64,000 nt of DNA from Candidatus Loosdrechtia aerotolerans (GTDB taxonomy: Bacteria > Planctomycetota > Brocadiia > Brocadiales > Brocadiaceae): the NCBI GenBank assembly GCA_021646405.1, contig SOER01000003.1, forward strand, positions 62,001 to 126,000, given 5' to 3'. Positions 38,712 to 49,433 of this stretch are shown here, in pieces (within the stretch, counting starts at the first letter, position 1; each line of letters begins with the position of its first letter). The notes under the pieces are model-generated. The model had not been told where the DNA came from. It saw nothing but the letters and a program-made list of their open reading frames with translations, and searched no databases. The translations under genes were made by a program, and so were the position numbers.

Positions 38712-39207
38712 TTTTTGCATCCTTTCTGGGAAATTCAGCAAAACGTAAAATTAAATTTTTAATAAAACATCTTCAAAAAATCCTGGACCGGAACAGGGTT
38801 CTGATTCAAATTTAAACTCTCGGCTTATGATACATACTGAAATTTCAGGAGTATATTACTACTACCAATATGCAGTCCATGAGAACACCCCAAATGCAGG
38901 TTAGTAACAGTTCAATATTCAAAACATATACCAAGAATTTATAGAAAGATATTTATCTGCCATCGTTTGCTCTTTGAAATGATAAACAGGATGGCAAAAA
39001 ACAAAAATTTTTATATGTGCAACATAAAAATAAAGGGAGGCATAGTTATTGAAAAACAACCCTGACAATAATTACCACCCACAGATTAATTACCCATAAA
39101 TCTAGAATAGATATAGGCTTATAAACGTATAGTTTCTGGAAAAAACCTCTTCAAGAAAAGAGCACGTAGGTGAATAGAATGGAAATTAAAAATGAAGAAA
39201 AGAAACA
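38712..39207. other. Non-coding region upstream of the DUF2325 gene
   Basis: About 500 AT-rich bases without a trustworthy ORF. It should hold the promoter of the DUF2325 gene. I searched by eye for a sigma-54 type -24/-12 element on both strands and did not find one. The following 39208-39338 part holds a terminator and repeat boxes, listed separately. Confidence 0.5.
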
Positions 39208-39242
39208 GTTATCACACAATGGTAAAATATTTGTGTGATAAC
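39208..39242 (-). terminator. Long perfect hairpin, probable terminator of the sigma-54 regulator gene
   Basis: Twelve-base perfect arms GTTATCACACAA and TTGTGTGATAAC with an 11-base loop. In the minus direction it is followed by TGTTTCTTTTCTTC, a U-rich tail, about 150 bases after the stop of the regulator gene. The spacing leaves the three TGTCTCA boxes inside the 3' untranslated region. Confidence 0.6.
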
Positions 39243-39292
39243 CGGGGGAGAAAATAACCGGGGAATGAAAATAGGATTATAGGCCCTGAAAG

Positions 39293-39338
39293 TGTCTCAT
39301 GAGACAAAAATGTCTCAGGACAAAAGTGTCTCAGGACA
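39293..39338. repeat. Three TGTCTCA boxes in direct repeat
   Basis: TGTCTCATGAGACA (39293-39306, a perfect 14-base palindrome) is followed by two copies of TGTCTCAGGACA (39311-39322 and 39327-39338), spaced 18 and 16 bases start to start. Each box is preceded by an A-rich stretch and G or A. The array looks like a multi-site regulator-binding region, and an NtrC-type regulator gene lies directly beside it. Confidence 0.55.
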
Positions 39339-39394
39339 TATCCTCAATACGTTCGAACTGCTCCACAATTCCATACAAAGTGTTCCGTAACACC

Positions 39395-41098
39395 TTAAAT
39401 ATCCTGCATTTTTATTTTATATTCTTCAATTTTCCGGTAAAAGGTACTTCTGCTCATCCCCAATAAACGGGCAGCCTTAACCCTACTCCAGGAGGTTTTC
39501 TCAAGTGCCTGAATAATCGCTTGCGGTTCATCGGTTTTTACATCTTCTTGAAAATCCGGTCTCGTTTCAACAAATCCTTTCAGTGCAACAGGTAAGTGAT
39601 CTACGGTAATTATACTTTGTTGACAAAGAACAAAGGCATGTTCCAGGGTATGTTCCAGTTCCCGGACGTTTCCCGGCCAGGAATATTCCATGAATAATTT
39701 TTGGACGTCTGAAGAAATTGCTGTAATCTCCTTATGTAATTTTTTACTATATTTATTTAAAAAATAATTTACCAGAGGCGGTATATCTTCCCTTCTTTCT
39801 CTTAGTGGCGGCAGGTGTATTTCCACGACCTTTAGGCGGTAATATAAATCTTCCCGAAACACACCACTCTTAATTTTTTCCTGCAAATTTTGATTCGTAG
39901 CTGCAATAACACGCACATCCACCCTAATAGGTGTTGAGTCTCCAACCATCTCAAATTCTCTTTCTTGTAATATCCTCAATAACTGGAGTTGCATCCTGGG
40001 TGATATATCACCAATCTCATCTAAAAAAATAGTACCACCATTTGCCTTTTGAAATCTCCCAACCCGGTCATGAATGGCACCGGTAAATGCACCTCTCACA
40101 TGTCCAAAAAGTTCACTTTCAAGCAAGCTTTCTGATAAAGCAGTACAGTTTACCTTAACAAAAGGTTTATTATTTCGGTCACCGCTACAATGCAATGCCT
40201 CTGCAATTAAGCCCTTGCCGGTACCGCTCTCACCCGTAATAAGCACCGTAGTCTGAACGTTGGCCAAATTTTTTATAAATGAATAAACCGTTTGCATCTT
40301 CTCACTCTTTCCAATGATATTATGGAACTGCTGATATCCTTTCGTATTATGATCAACGTCCACCAAATGCGTTTCGTCACTTACTATGAGAACAACACCG
40401 GAAAATACCCCTTTATTATTTACAAGAGGATATGTGGTAATAGCAACTACCTGTTGGGGGCGGAGTTTATGCTTACATTCAACACGGTACACTTCTAAAG
40501 GTTGATTTTTGTTAATGGTTTCCTTGATAGTAATAAGGCATTGTCCACTACAGTGTCGCGGAAGAGAACGGAGTGGTTCCCCGATAATTTCACGAGACAG
40601 ATTACAAATATCTTTAGCAGCCTCATTAATCTCAAGTACGAGTAATTCCTTATCTACCGTAATAATTGCATCCTTTACACTATTAAAAATAGCTTCGAGG
40701 TTCAACCGGTATTTTTCCTTTTCATCCACCAACGCCTTATGCTGTAACGCCTTCTTCGTAATCCGTAACAATGGCTCTTTAAGAACCGGTTTCGGTATAT
40801 AATCAAAGGCATCCAGCCGAAGGGCATCCGAGGCTGTCTCAATATCAGGAACCCCTGTGATCATGATTACAGGAGAAGTAATGTTTCTTTTCCTCACCTC
40901 CCTCAAAAAATCAATACCCGTCTTACCTCCCAGGATTATATCCGCAAATATCAGGTCAAAATCAAACTCCTCAATTTTTGCCAAAGCTTCATCGTAATTT
41001 ACCACAGTTTTAACATCATATCCTGCGTTTGTAAGGAAGCTTTTCAGGGTAAATCTGATATTCTCTTCATCATCAATTATGAGAATTTTTACATCCAT
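39395..41098 (-). CDS. Sigma-54-dependent response regulator with a PAS domain
   Basis: 567 residues from the ATG at 41098, chosen because GGGGGG-TAGG lies directly upstream and a longer frame would run into the kinase gene. Domain order: receiver (D53 phospho-acceptor, D9/D10), PAS (about 135-240, NLEAIFNSVKDAIITVDKEL), AAA+ sigma-54 activator (GESGTGKG Walker A, GAFTGAI, FLDEIGDI) and Fis-type helix-turn-helix (SRVKAARLLGMSRSTFYRKI). PAS between receiver and AAA+ is less common and suggests a second input. It pairs with the large multi-PAS kinase upstream, 78 bases away. Confidence 0.92.
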   Translation of the reverse strand: MDVKILIIDDEENIRFTLKSFLTNAGYDVKTVVNYDEALAKIEEFDFDLIFADIILGGKTGIDFLREVRKRNITSPVIMITGVPDIETASDALRLDAFDYIPKPVLKEPLLRITKKALQHKALVDEKEKYRLNLEAIFNSVKDAIITVDKELLVLEINEAAKDICNLSREIIGEPLRSLPRHCSGQCLITIKETINKNQPLEVYRVECKHKLRPQQVVAITTYPLVNNKGVFSGVVLIVSDETHLVDVDHNTKGYQQFHNIIGKSEKMQTVYSFIKNLANVQTTVLITGESGTGKGLIAEALHCSGDRNNKPFVKVNCTALSESLLESELFGHVRGAFTGAIHDRVGRFQKANGGTIFLDEIGDISPRMQLQLLRILQEREFEMVGDSTPIRVDVRVIAATNQNLQEKIKSGVFREDLYYRLKVVEIHLPPLRERREDIPPLVNYFLNKYSKKLHKEITAISSDVQKLFMEYSWPGNVRELEHTLEHAFVLCQQSIITVDHLPVALKGFVETRPDFQEDVKTDEPQAIIQALEKTSWSRVKAARLLGMSRSTFYRKIEEYKIKMQDI

Positions 41099-41175
41099 CC
41101 TACCCCCCCTTAGGATAAAGGGTTTAATAACAAGAACAAATAATACAGATTCAAAAACAGCAAGCCACAACCAGC

Positions 41176-44100
41176 CTATCCACAAAAATTCTGCACAGTA
41201 GGAAATATCACGGTAATCCTGGTGAATTCCCCCTCAACGCTCGTAATAAGAATTTTGCCACCATGTTCAGTAACAATGCCATGGCTTATGCTTAGCCCTA
41301 ACCCTGTTCCTTTACCTCTCGGTTTAATGGTAAAGAACGGATCCATTATTTTATCGACAATATTCGAAGGTATACCGGTACCGTGATCACAGAAACTAAT
41401 TTTTATATACGGACAGCTATCTATTATTACCTCTTCAGAGAAAATCTCAAGAATCTTATTCTCATGTACCCCCGGATACTTTTGATTTAAAGCATACCGT
41501 GCATTACTAATGAGGTTCAGAAATACCTGTTGAATTTGCTGTGGATGTACATATATTCCCGGTATATTCTGAGGGATATTTAATTGTATCTGAATACCCT
41601 CCTTTCGTAATTGCGCCTCTGTTAAAATGAGTGTTTCAGTCATTATCTCCTGAATACTGGTATTGCTCTTTTTCTCTTTTTTATCACCCGGTCTTGCGAA
41701 TGAAAGAAGACTGCTCACAATGTTAGCTATACGCTTACCTTCCTTAATAATCCGGCTGGCAATGTCCCTTTCTTTACCATCATCACTATTTTTATCGTAT
41801 AATATTTGAGCACAGTTAATAACCCCCATAATGGGATTATTGATTTCGTGGGCAACACCAGCTGCCAATTCACCCAATGCTGCTAAGTGTTTATTGCGTA
41901 TTGCTTCCCTTCCCAACGTTACCTTTTCAGTAACATCCCAGAAAATGCCTAAGATACCGATAACATTACCTTCTTCATCTTTTACAGGGGTTCTAATAGT
42001 ATGGATAATAAACTCCTGCCCATCCTTAATATGTTTCTCTTCCATATCCTCAGGTTTCCCCAATTTCATAATCCGTATATCGTCAGCCATATATCGTTCA
42101 GCAATTATTTCAGGATAAAAATCATAATCAGTCTTTCCTCTGATATCATCCGGCCTGATACCTAAATCCCGGGCATAATTCTCGTTACAAGATACATAGA
42201 CAAAGTTTTTATCTTTATAGAATATCCTTTGAGGAAGATTCTCCAGAAGTAACCGGTATTTACTTTCGCTCATGCGAAGCGCTTCCTCTGCCTGCTTACG
42301 GTCAACACCTAAGGCAATAATATCTGCAGCAGATGCCAGCGCTCTCGAGATATATTCAGGGAGCATCTTACGTGCAAACATCCCAATGACTCCCACCAAA
42401 TGATCTTTAACAATGAGTGGATAGCCGGCAAACGAGACAATGCCTTCCTTTTTTACCCAATCTCTGTCACTTATATAGGGATCATCTATGATAGAATTTG
42501 TAAGATATGGTCTGCGCTCCAGGGCAATACGACCAATTTTAAACTCACCAACGGGTATCCGGCTGTGGAAACCGGTTATATGAGTATACATCCCGGCACT
42601 AGCCCGCAGTTCCAACATATTCTCCTTCTCATTGAGTATCCAGATACGGGCAAATACAGCATCCAGATTATGAACCACAGCCTCGGCACATTGTCGAAGG
42701 ATCTCCGGTAAATCATCGCCCTGGGTAATAGCAACACCGACATCTTTGACAAACGACATTATCCGGAGCCGCTCCACAAGCGCCTTTGCCTGCTTTTGTT
42801 CGGTAATATCAATTCCAAAGGAGATTACCCCGCTAACCTTTCCCCGTTCTGACACCTCAGAATTTTGCCATGATATGTATCTTCTTTGTCCTGTTTTTGT
42901 TAAAATGGGATTTTCAAATGTTTTCAATACTTGTCCACCTGAATAGAGTTTCATAAACTCTTCCCACACATAATAAAATTTATCCTTTGGTACAATTGTC
43001 TCAAACCAATCCTTCCCTATTATTTCATTTTTTTCATATCCGGTAATTTTTTCGGCGGCTTTATTAAATACACGAATACTTCCCGTTGTATCCAAACCAA
43101 CTACCATCACATTTGCTGTCTCAATAAGATTTTCAGCATAATCCTTCGCCTGTCTGAGTTCATCAACCATTCGCTTCCGTTCTGTAACATCGGTTATTAT
43201 ACCGACAATACCAGTAATATTACCGCGAGAATCATGCAAAGGCGCTGTTGAAACACTAATATCAATCGGAGAACCATCACGTCTCTTTCGCCGCAGCTCC
43301 AATCCCATGAAAGATTCTCCTCGCAATATCCAATTTCGCAGCATGCGGAATTCTTCTTGTTTTCCTTTCAGTGCAGAGGGGATTGGCTGATTCAGTAACT
43401 CTCTTTCGGTCCAGCCGAAGATATGTTCAGCAGAGGGATTCCACATCCTAATACGTCCGTGTGAATCAAGTACAATAATTGCTACAGGAGATGCGAGTAT
43501 GAGGGCATGGAGGGTTTGGTTTGTTTTTCGCAACATATCCTCAATTTGCCTTCTTCCGGTAACATCTCTTGCAATACCGGTAACGCCGGTTATGTTTCCC
43601 CCTTCATCCTTTAAAGGAAGATTTTTATACTCACATAATATTCCCGTATCTTTAAAGTAAAGTTCATATTGAGGACTTTCACCCCTCAATGTTCTCGCGT
43701 AGACATCCATTGCCTTTTTTAAATTCTCTTCATCAAAAAGGGATGCAAATGATTTTCCGACAAATTCTCCTGATTTATGGCCAGTAAGTTTTTCAAACAT
43801 GTGATTTACAAATACTATATTGCCTTTTGCATCACAAATATAGGAAAGATCAGTCATTTGTGAAATTAGTATCTCATATTTTTTTAACTCCCTTTTTGCC
43901 TTTTTGTGTTCGGATATCTCTTCCTTTAAAAGGTTATTCGTTTTTAAAAGTTCAAGGGTACGCTCCATAACACGTATCTCTAGCTTATCATATGCCTTTT
44001 GTAACATCTCTTCCTTCCGCCTGTGTTCTAAAGCGTTTGCAAATATCTCCCCTACTACCTTAAGCAGGGTAATATCCTGCTCTGTCCATGTTTTTTCCAC

Positions 44101-45393
44101 CCGTACAGAATCGAACCCCAAAAACCCGACAAGAGAACCTCCGTAAATCATTGGAACAACAATGAACGACAGAACTGATTGCGACCGCTGCAGTTCCCTT
44201 TCCGCCCTTGCATATTCCGGCATACTGCTTACGCTGGGAACGTGAACAACCTCAAATCTCTTTAGTTTCTCCATCCCCCACGGAAACTGATCAACCGAAA
44301 TCCCTTTGAGATTTTTCATTTGTGATTCAATCCCTTCCGCACACCATTCATGGGTATTATCCATTGTTTTTTCATTACTATCAGAATACAGGAAGACATA
44401 ACTACGATCAACATCAACAAAACTCCCAATCATTTCTAACGCATAATGGATCCCTGTATCAACTTCAGAAGGCGCAAGATTAATGAAGCTGGTCGATATA
44501 ACAGCAATCAACTCTTCCAGTTTAACCCGATAGTGTAATAATTCTGTTGTACGCTTGTGTTTTTCAACCTCCTGCCTCAGGTCTGAATATGATTCCGCAA
44601 GTGCCTTTGTCATCTGATTGAAGTACATGGATAATTGTCCAATTTCATCCTTTGTATTGACGTTGGCAGTATGGGTAAGTTTTCCTTTAGCAACATCCAG
44701 AGTAGTATATGCCAAATGCTGGAGTGGTGAAATTATATATCTGGCAAGAAAAAAAGTCGTACAGACACCACAAAAAATAATACTCAAACCCATAGGAATA
44801 ATACTATAAAAAATAACCTTATGAATTCTTTCCGTTAATCTGTGAGTAGATAAACCAATCTGCACATATCCTAATGGTTTCTGTTCTGTTTCTAAAGAAA
44901 CTGTATCTTCACTGAGGATTTGTCTGGCAAATACTTCTTCCGGAAAGGCCTGACTCTCAAATACAGGGGTGGAAAAATCATAAAAATCATTTCCCGGAAT
45001 GATATTTATCCGGTAAGTAAACAGTACATCTGTATTTTGATAGTCCTTTACAGCAGGGATTGTCTTTGTATCAATGGCAATCTCAGAAGGCCTTTCTTCA
45101 GTTATCATGATTCCCTCGCTATTTGATACACGCAAATAACCAATCTCATCATCCGTGTCAAGTGCCCGTATCTTTTTCAGGAGGGCGTCGGGAAAGGAAG
45201 GTTGTGTATATTTCAAGGCATGTTTAACCTTGTCATCCTGAGCAAGTACTATGGCAAGAGATATGCCTAATTTTTTCAATGCTTCTTCGTGCTGTTTCTT
45301 TGAGTGCATGAAAAAGAATAGACAACTTAGTATCCCAACAATACTTATTAGTGCATTGATAAAAAGGATAAGTTTTATTCGAATGCTCATCAA
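41176..45393 (-). CDS. Large multi-PAS/GAF sensor histidine kinase
   Basis: 1405 residues. N-terminal membrane helix (7-29), a periplasmic sensor part, second helix (about 190-212), HAMP, a GAF domain, three PAS domains (DLSYICDAKGNIVFVNHMFE; VAIIVLDSHGRIRMWNPSAE; VMVVGLDTTGSIRVFNKAAE), a second GAF, a fourth PAS (LPQRIFYKDKNFVYVSCNEN), then HisKA (VAHEINNPIMGV, phospho-acceptor near residue 1180) and HATPase (KPRGKGTGLGLSISHG). It can integrate an external signal, redox or gas cues and small ligands. It is followed by its likely partner regulator on the same strand. No cofactor is proven by sequence alone. Confidence 0.92.
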   Translation of the reverse strand: MMSIRIKLILFINALISIVGILSCLFFFMHSKKQHEEALKKLGISLAIVLAQDDKVKHALKYTQPSFPDALLKKIRALDTDDEIGYLRVSNSEGIMITEERPSEIAIDTKTIPAVKDYQNTDVLFTYRINIIPGNDFYDFSTPVFESQAFPEEVFARQILSEDTVSLETEQKPLGYVQIGLSTHRLTERIHKVIFYSIIPMGLSIIFCGVCTTFFLARYIISPLQHLAYTTLDVAKGKLTHTANVNTKDEIGQLSMYFNQMTKALAESYSDLRQEVEKHKRTTELLHYRVKLEELIAVISTSFINLAPSEVDTGIHYALEMIGSFVDVDRSYVFLYSDSNEKTMDNTHEWCAEGIESQMKNLKGISVDQFPWGMEKLKRFEVVHVPSVSSMPEYARAERELQRSQSVLSFIVVPMIYGGSLVGFLGFDSVRVEKTWTEQDITLLKVVGEIFANALEHRRKEEMLQKAYDKLEIRVMERTLELLKTNNLLKEEISEHKKAKRELKKYEILISQMTDLSYICDAKGNIVFVNHMFEKLTGHKSGEFVGKSFASLFDEENLKKAMDVYARTLRGESPQYELYFKDTGILCEYKNLPLKDEGGNITGVTGIARDVTGRRQIEDMLRKTNQTLHALILASPVAIIVLDSHGRIRMWNPSAEHIFGWTERELLNQPIPSALKGKQEEFRMLRNWILRGESFMGLELRRKRRDGSPIDISVSTAPLHDSRGNITGIVGIITDVTERKRMVDELRQAKDYAENLIETANVMVVGLDTTGSIRVFNKAAEKITGYEKNEIIGKDWFETIVPKDKFYYVWEEFMKLYSGGQVLKTFENPILTKTGQRRYISWQNSEVSERGKVSGVISFGIDITEQKQAKALVERLRIMSFVKDVGVAITQGDDLPEILRQCAEAVVHNLDAVFARIWILNEKENMLELRASAGMYTHITGFHSRIPVGEFKIGRIALERRPYLTNSIIDDPYISDRDWVKKEGIVSFAGYPLIVKDHLVGVIGMFARKMLPEYISRALASAADIIALGVDRKQAEEALRMSESKYRLLLENLPQRIFYKDKNFVYVSCNENYARDLGIRPDDIRGKTDYDFYPEIIAERYMADDIRIMKLGKPEDMEEKHIKDGQEFIIHTIRTPVKDEEGNVIGILGIFWDVTEKVTLGREAIRNKHLAALGELAAGVAHEINNPIMGVINCAQILYDKNSDDGKERDIASRIIKEGKRIANIVSSLLSFARPGDKKEKKSNTSIQEIMTETLILTEAQLRKEGIQIQLNIPQNIPGIYVHPQQIQQVFLNLISNARYALNQKYPGVHENKILEIFSEEVIIDSCPYIKISFCDHGTGIPSNIVDKIMDPFFTIKPRGKGTGLGLSISHGIVTEHGGKILITSVEGEFTRITVIFPTVQNFCG

Positions 45394-45839
45394 TAAATTT
45401 TTGAATAATTATAGCTGTATTTTCTGCTGCAACTGAAGAGGAAATAAAGAATGGTATCTGGAGAAGAACTATGCAATTAAATGAAATTATGATAAAAATG
45501 AAAAAGCTACAATTAATGAAAATACCTCTGTAACAATTTCCTCAAATTATAATCTTTTACCCGAGCGTAAGACAATAAAAAATTCACACCGAGTTATTTT
45601 TTATATAGCTTATTGAAAACAGAAAGTCCCGTAGTATAATTAATGCAAGAATACTTTTGTAAACAGGGAAGCCTTTACAACCCACTTATCAACGCATCGA
45701 ATCTGCATCCATTTGCGATTCGACACGTATCCAGTGTTCTCGTGAATCTGATAAGGGTTCATTATTAAAGGGAAATCACTATTTTTTCATTCCTTATCTC
45801 CTGAAATAAATCTATAATCGTAAATAAATAATACACCCT
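45394..45839. other. Divergent intergenic region before the Amt-kinase gene
   Basis: Between the divergent sensor kinase (minus) and the Amt-histidine kinase fusion (plus). AT-rich. A short inverted repeat TCGAATC (45697-45703) / GATTCGA (45717-45723) with a 13-base spacer is the only symmetrical element that stands out; it could be a regulator site for either gene. No small ORF I trust. Confidence 0.4.
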
Positions 45840-47885
45840 ATGGAAAACCTACAAATAAATATTAATCATGTCTGGATTGTAGCAGCGGCATGCATGGTCT
45901 TCTTCATGCAGATTGGATTTACCTCATATGAAACGGGCTTCTCACAATCCAAGAATGCCATCAGCATCTCCATGAGAAACCTCGTGCTATTTCTTATATC
46001 TTCTCTAGTCTTTTACATCGTTGGATTCGGGCTCATGTTTGGTAAAACTTATAAAGGATTCATCGGGACAAATTATTTTCTTACTAATGGAATACAGATA
46101 CACCCACAAGATTTCGGTTACACATTTTTCTTTTTTCAACTCGTCTTCTGTGCTACAGCTGCAACCATAATGACAGGTGCCATAGCAGAGCGTTCATGTT
46201 TTCTTCCAAACGTCATCGGTGGTATATTTATGGTAGCTTTTATTTATCCGTTTTTTGGTCACTGGGCATGGGGAAATCTCTTTCACCCAGAACAATCTGG
46301 CTGGTTAAGGAAACTGGGATTTATCGATTTTGCAGGTTCAACCGTTGTACATTCCATTGGTGGTTGGTTTGCCTTATCGGGGGCTATACTCGTAGGACCA
46401 AGAATTGGTAAATATAATCCTGATGGGTCTTCAAACCCCATAGGCCTTCATAACATTCCCCTGGTTACACTCGGTACTCTATTCCTTTGGTTCGGATGGT
46501 TTGGCTTTAATGGCGGGAGCCTTCTGAAGGCAAGTGCAGATATCAGTCTTGTTATTACAAATACCAATCTTGCTGCAGCTGCAGCGGGGGTTTATTCACT
46601 GGTATTCAACGCTATCAGAGAAAAGAGGGTCAATGCCGGAAAACTCTTTACCGCCATACTGGCTGGTCTTGTCTCCATAACAGCGGGTTCGAGCCGGGTA
46701 ACCCCTCACGGTGCGATTTTTATTGGTCTCATTACCGGTGCCGTAGTAACCCTTGCCGGAGATCTTATTGAAAAGGTATTAAGGATTGATGATCCTGTTG
46801 CTGCAATTACCGTTCATGGAGTTGGCGGAGCTGTCGGTACCCTCTGTGTTGCACTCTTTGCCATAAAATCAACCCTGCTTGTAGAGAGTGGCAGTCGTTT
46901 GCAACAACTTGGTATTCAAGCATTAGGTGTCGGAGTTGCCTTTGTATGGTCATTTGGAATGGGAATGCTCTTTTTCTGGTGCTTCAAGAAAATTACGGCC
47001 ATCCGCGTAACCCCCGAAGAAGAAAAAAGGGGATTAAATATCGCGGAGTACGAAGATGTAGTCTCCTGGCTTGATTTCATGCGTATTACAAGGCTTCAAG
47101 ATGTAAACACTCTGCTTGAAAAAAGGGTTGCAGAAAGGACAGAGGAACTTCGGAAGGCAAATATTGCGCTTGAAAAAGCGAATAAACTAAAATCAGAATT
47201 TCTCGCAACTATGTCACATGAATTTCGTACCCCATTAAATGCAATTATTGGTTTTGCAGAGATTTTAAAAGATGAGGTTGTCGGGACCCTCAATGCGGAA
47301 CAAAGAGAATACCTCGGCGATATTCACGGCAGCGGCCAGCATTTACTGAATATGATAAATGGTATCCTTGATCTCTCAAAGATTGAAGCCGGAAAAATGG
47401 AACTCCATTATGAAACATTTCATATAGAAGAAGTTATCAATGAAATACTGGAGACGGTTTCACCATTTTCTCATAAAAAGAATATAGACACCCGGTCCTC
47501 CATCCAGAAAAATATCCCACCTTTGACTGCAGATAAGATAAAAATTAAACAGATTTTATCTAATCTCTTATCAAATGCCGTCAAATTTACCCCCGATAAC
47601 GGTAAGATTACCATCGCGGTGAATCTGCTAAATCAGTACATTCAGTGCGACGTCAGCGATACCGGTGTCGGTATCAAATCAGAAGATATGGACAATCTAT
47701 TTCAGCCATTTCGCCAATTGGATGCCTCATATTCCCGCCACTATGAAGGAACAGGCCTTGGCCTGGTACTTACCAAACGTCTGGTTGAATTACACGGCGG
47801 GAGAATATGGGTAAAGAGTGAATATGGAAAGGGAAGTACCTTCTCCTTTACCCTGCCGTTAAGACCATTATATGATTTATCCTAG
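45840..47885 (+). CDS. Ammonium transporter fused to a histidine kinase (Amt-HK sensor)
   Basis: 681 residues. Residues 1-390 form an Amt/Mep/Rh channel: 11 membrane helices and the twin pore histidines H171 ([12 protein letters not shown]) and H326 ([10 protein letters not shown]). Residues ~420-680 are a histidine kinase: coiled linker ([20 protein letters not shown]), HisKA with H460 ([14 protein letters not shown]) and HATPase ([14 protein letters not shown]). A Kuenenia protein of this type (Ks-Amt5) is known to sense ammonium rather than to transport it. The pore looks complete by twin histidines. It has no response regulator directly beside it; its stop overlaps the convergent nitroreductase stop by four bases. 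Confidence 0.95.
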   Translation: MENLQININHVWIVAAACMVFFMQIGFTSYETGFSQSKNAISISMRNLVLFLISSLVFYIVGFGLMFGKTYKGFIGTNYFLTNGIQIHPQDFGYTFFFFQLVFCATAATIMTGAIAERSCFLPNVIGGIFMVAFIYPFFGHWAWGNLFHPEQSGWLRKLGFIDFAGSTVVHSIGGWFALSGAILVGPRIGKYNPDGSSNPIGLHNIPLVTLGTLFLWFGWFGFNGGSLLKASADISLVITNTNLAAAAAGVYSLVFNAIREKRVNAGKLFTAILAGLVSITAGSSRVTPHGAIFIGLITGAVVTLAGDLIEKVLRIDDPVAAITVHGVGGAVGTLCVALFAIKSTLLVESGSRLQQLGIQALGVGVAFVWSFGMGMLFFWCFKKITAIRVTPEEEKRGLNIAEYEDVVSWLDFMRITRLQDVNTLLEKRVAERTEELRKANIALEKANKLKSEFLATMSHEFRTPLNAIIGFAEILKDEVVGTLNAEQREYLGDIHGSGQHLLNMINGILDLSKIEAGKMELHYETFHIEEVINEILETVSPFSHKKNIDTRSSIQKNIPPLTADKIKIKQILSNLLSNAVKFTPDNGKITIAVNLLNQYIQCDVSDTGVGIKSEDMDNLFQPFRQLDASYSRHYEGTGLGLVLTKRLVELHGGRIWVKSEYGKGSTFSFTLPLRPLYDLS

Positions 47886-48517
47886 CTGTGACACCTTCCC
47901 CCATATTTCTCATAATAAACAATCTTTTCAAGACGGAACCGGGGTCTTTGCAGCGGTTCTTCATCAGGATACCCTACGGGAAGTAAAGCTATGATTTCAA
48001 TATTTTTTGGAATCTCAAGTATTTCTTTTACCCTGGTATCATCAAACCATCTTACCCAACAAGTTCCCAACCCTAATTCAACAGCCTGAAGAACCATATG
48101 TTCAATCGCAATATCCGTATTTCCTGTGGCAGCAATCAGGAGATGCCACTTAATATCAGCACTCATTCCACCTTTTTTTAAAGAAGGAACAAAGATCTCC
48201 CGTGTTTTAGCAGGCAAAGCACCAACTGCAATAAGTTCATCAATTCGTTCCGGAAATTCACCAAATGCCTTTATATCGGCACAACAGGCAATAATAACAG
48301 GAGCCTGTCCAACATGGCGCTGATTGTAGGAAGCCCTCTGTAGCCTCTGTCTTGCCCCGCTATCTTTTACTACAATAAATCTCCATGGTTGTGTGTTTGA
48401 ACCTGAAGGTGCAAGCCGGGCACTTTCCAGTATTTGTACTATCAATTCATCAGGAACAGCATCTGGTTTAAACCTCCTAATACTTCGTCGTTTGCTAATT
48501 GCATCTCTGACATCCAT
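47882..48517 (-). CDS. Nitroreductase family flavoprotein
   Basis: 211 residues. FMN-binding signature at the N-terminus ([17 protein letters not shown]), [16 protein letters not shown] and the C-terminal [10 protein letters not shown]. Family members reduce nitro compounds, quinones or flavins using NAD(P)H; the natural substrate here is unknown. Its stop codon overlaps that of the convergent Amt-kinase gene by four bases, so their transcripts overlap at the 3' ends. Confidence 0.88.
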   Translation of the reverse strand: MDVRDAISKRRSIRRFKPDAVPDELIVQILESARLAPSGSNTQPWRFIVVKDSGARQRLQRASYNQRHVGQAPVIIACCADIKAFGEFPERIDELIAVGALPAKTREIFVPSLKKGGMSADIKWHLLIAATGNTDIAIEHMVLQAVELGLGTCWVRWFDDTRVKEILEIPKNIEIIALLPVGYPDEEPLQRPRFRLEKIVYYEKYGGRCHS

Positions 48518-48792
48518 ATTGTACCCCCTCTCTATTTATGAAGTTCATCTCATTCCTTTCACGCATCAAAGCAATAACTCAGAATTCCTATATTATAGTA
48601 AACGGCAATACTCTGTAAACAAATCTCTTAAATCTTCAATTCTTCTTATTATCGTATGCAAACTACGATAAAAATATGTAGAAACTCCCTACAAGAAAAT
48701 GTTACAATACAACCAATGAATCTCTGAAAACATTGTTCATCTTCTTTACGGTATTCCCAAACAAGGTCAGTTTCACCAATCCGGAGCAAGTT

Positions 48793-49335
48793 ATGGTAAA
48801 CATCACTATAAACAGATCAACCATAGAACTTGTTGAAGGCGATATTACAAAACAAGAGACAGGCGCTATTGTCAATGCAGCAAATCCAGGCTTGCTTGGT
48901 GGTAGTGGAGTAGACGGTGCAATCCATAAAGCAGGCGGTCCGCAAATACAAGAGGAGTGTAGAAAATTAGGAGGATGTCCGACCGGAGAAGCCCGCATTA
49001 CTACAGGAGGAAATTTAAAAGCGAGGTATATAATCCATACAGTAGGGCCCATCTACCATAATGGCAAGCAGCAAGAGGCAGAACTGTTATCTCGTGCCTA
49101 CAGGAATAGCCTTAATCTCGCCTCACAATACAAGCTTAAGAGTATTGCATTTCCATCTATTAGCACAGGTGCCTATGGATATCCCGTCGATGCAGCGGCG
49201 AAAATTGCCATAAAAACCGTAATGGATTATATAAATACTCATACAGATATCGAACTCGTACGTTTTGTTCTCTTTGATCAGAGATCATATCAGGCTTATA
49301 AAAAAGCCTTAGAAGAACTTATAGAACAGAAGTGA
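48793..49335 (+). CDS. Macrodomain protein (O-acetyl-ADP-ribose deacetylase type)
   Basis: 180 residues from the ATG at 48793, supported by CGGAG seven bases upstream; a longer TTG-started frame from 48733 is not supported. Typical macrodomain motifs: VEGDITKQETGAIVNAAN, GLLGGSGVDGAIHKAGG (the loop that binds ADP-ribose) and FPSISTGAYGYP. Related enzymes remove ADP-ribose from proteins or deacetylate O-acetyl-ADP-ribose. No adjacent NAD-glycohydrolase or toxin was seen. Confidence 0.92.
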   Translation: MVNITINRSTIELVEGDITKQETGAIVNAANPGLLGGSGVDGAIHKAGGPQIQEECRKLGGCPTGEARITTGGNLKARYIIHTVGPIYHNGKQQEAELLSRAYRNSLNLASQYKLKSIAFPSISTGAYGYPVDAAAKIAIKTVMDYINTHTDIELVRFVLFDQRSYQAYKKALEELIEQK

Positions 49336-49433
49336 TATTACCATAAAGGCATTATTCAAAAATAGTTGCCAAACTGATCGTGTTACATGCATTCTACTAA
49401 TACGGGAACCCAAGATTGTAGTAAACTATCAGT

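Noticed and set aside
38712-39394. Sigma-54 promoter linked to the TGTCTCA boxes
   Set aside because: No -24/-12 element (TGGCAC then TTGCA) was found on either strand by eye.
39395-41185. Longer start for the sigma-54 regulator
   Set aside because: The 29 extra residues would overlap the kinase gene, and a strong ribosome site supports the ATG at 41098.
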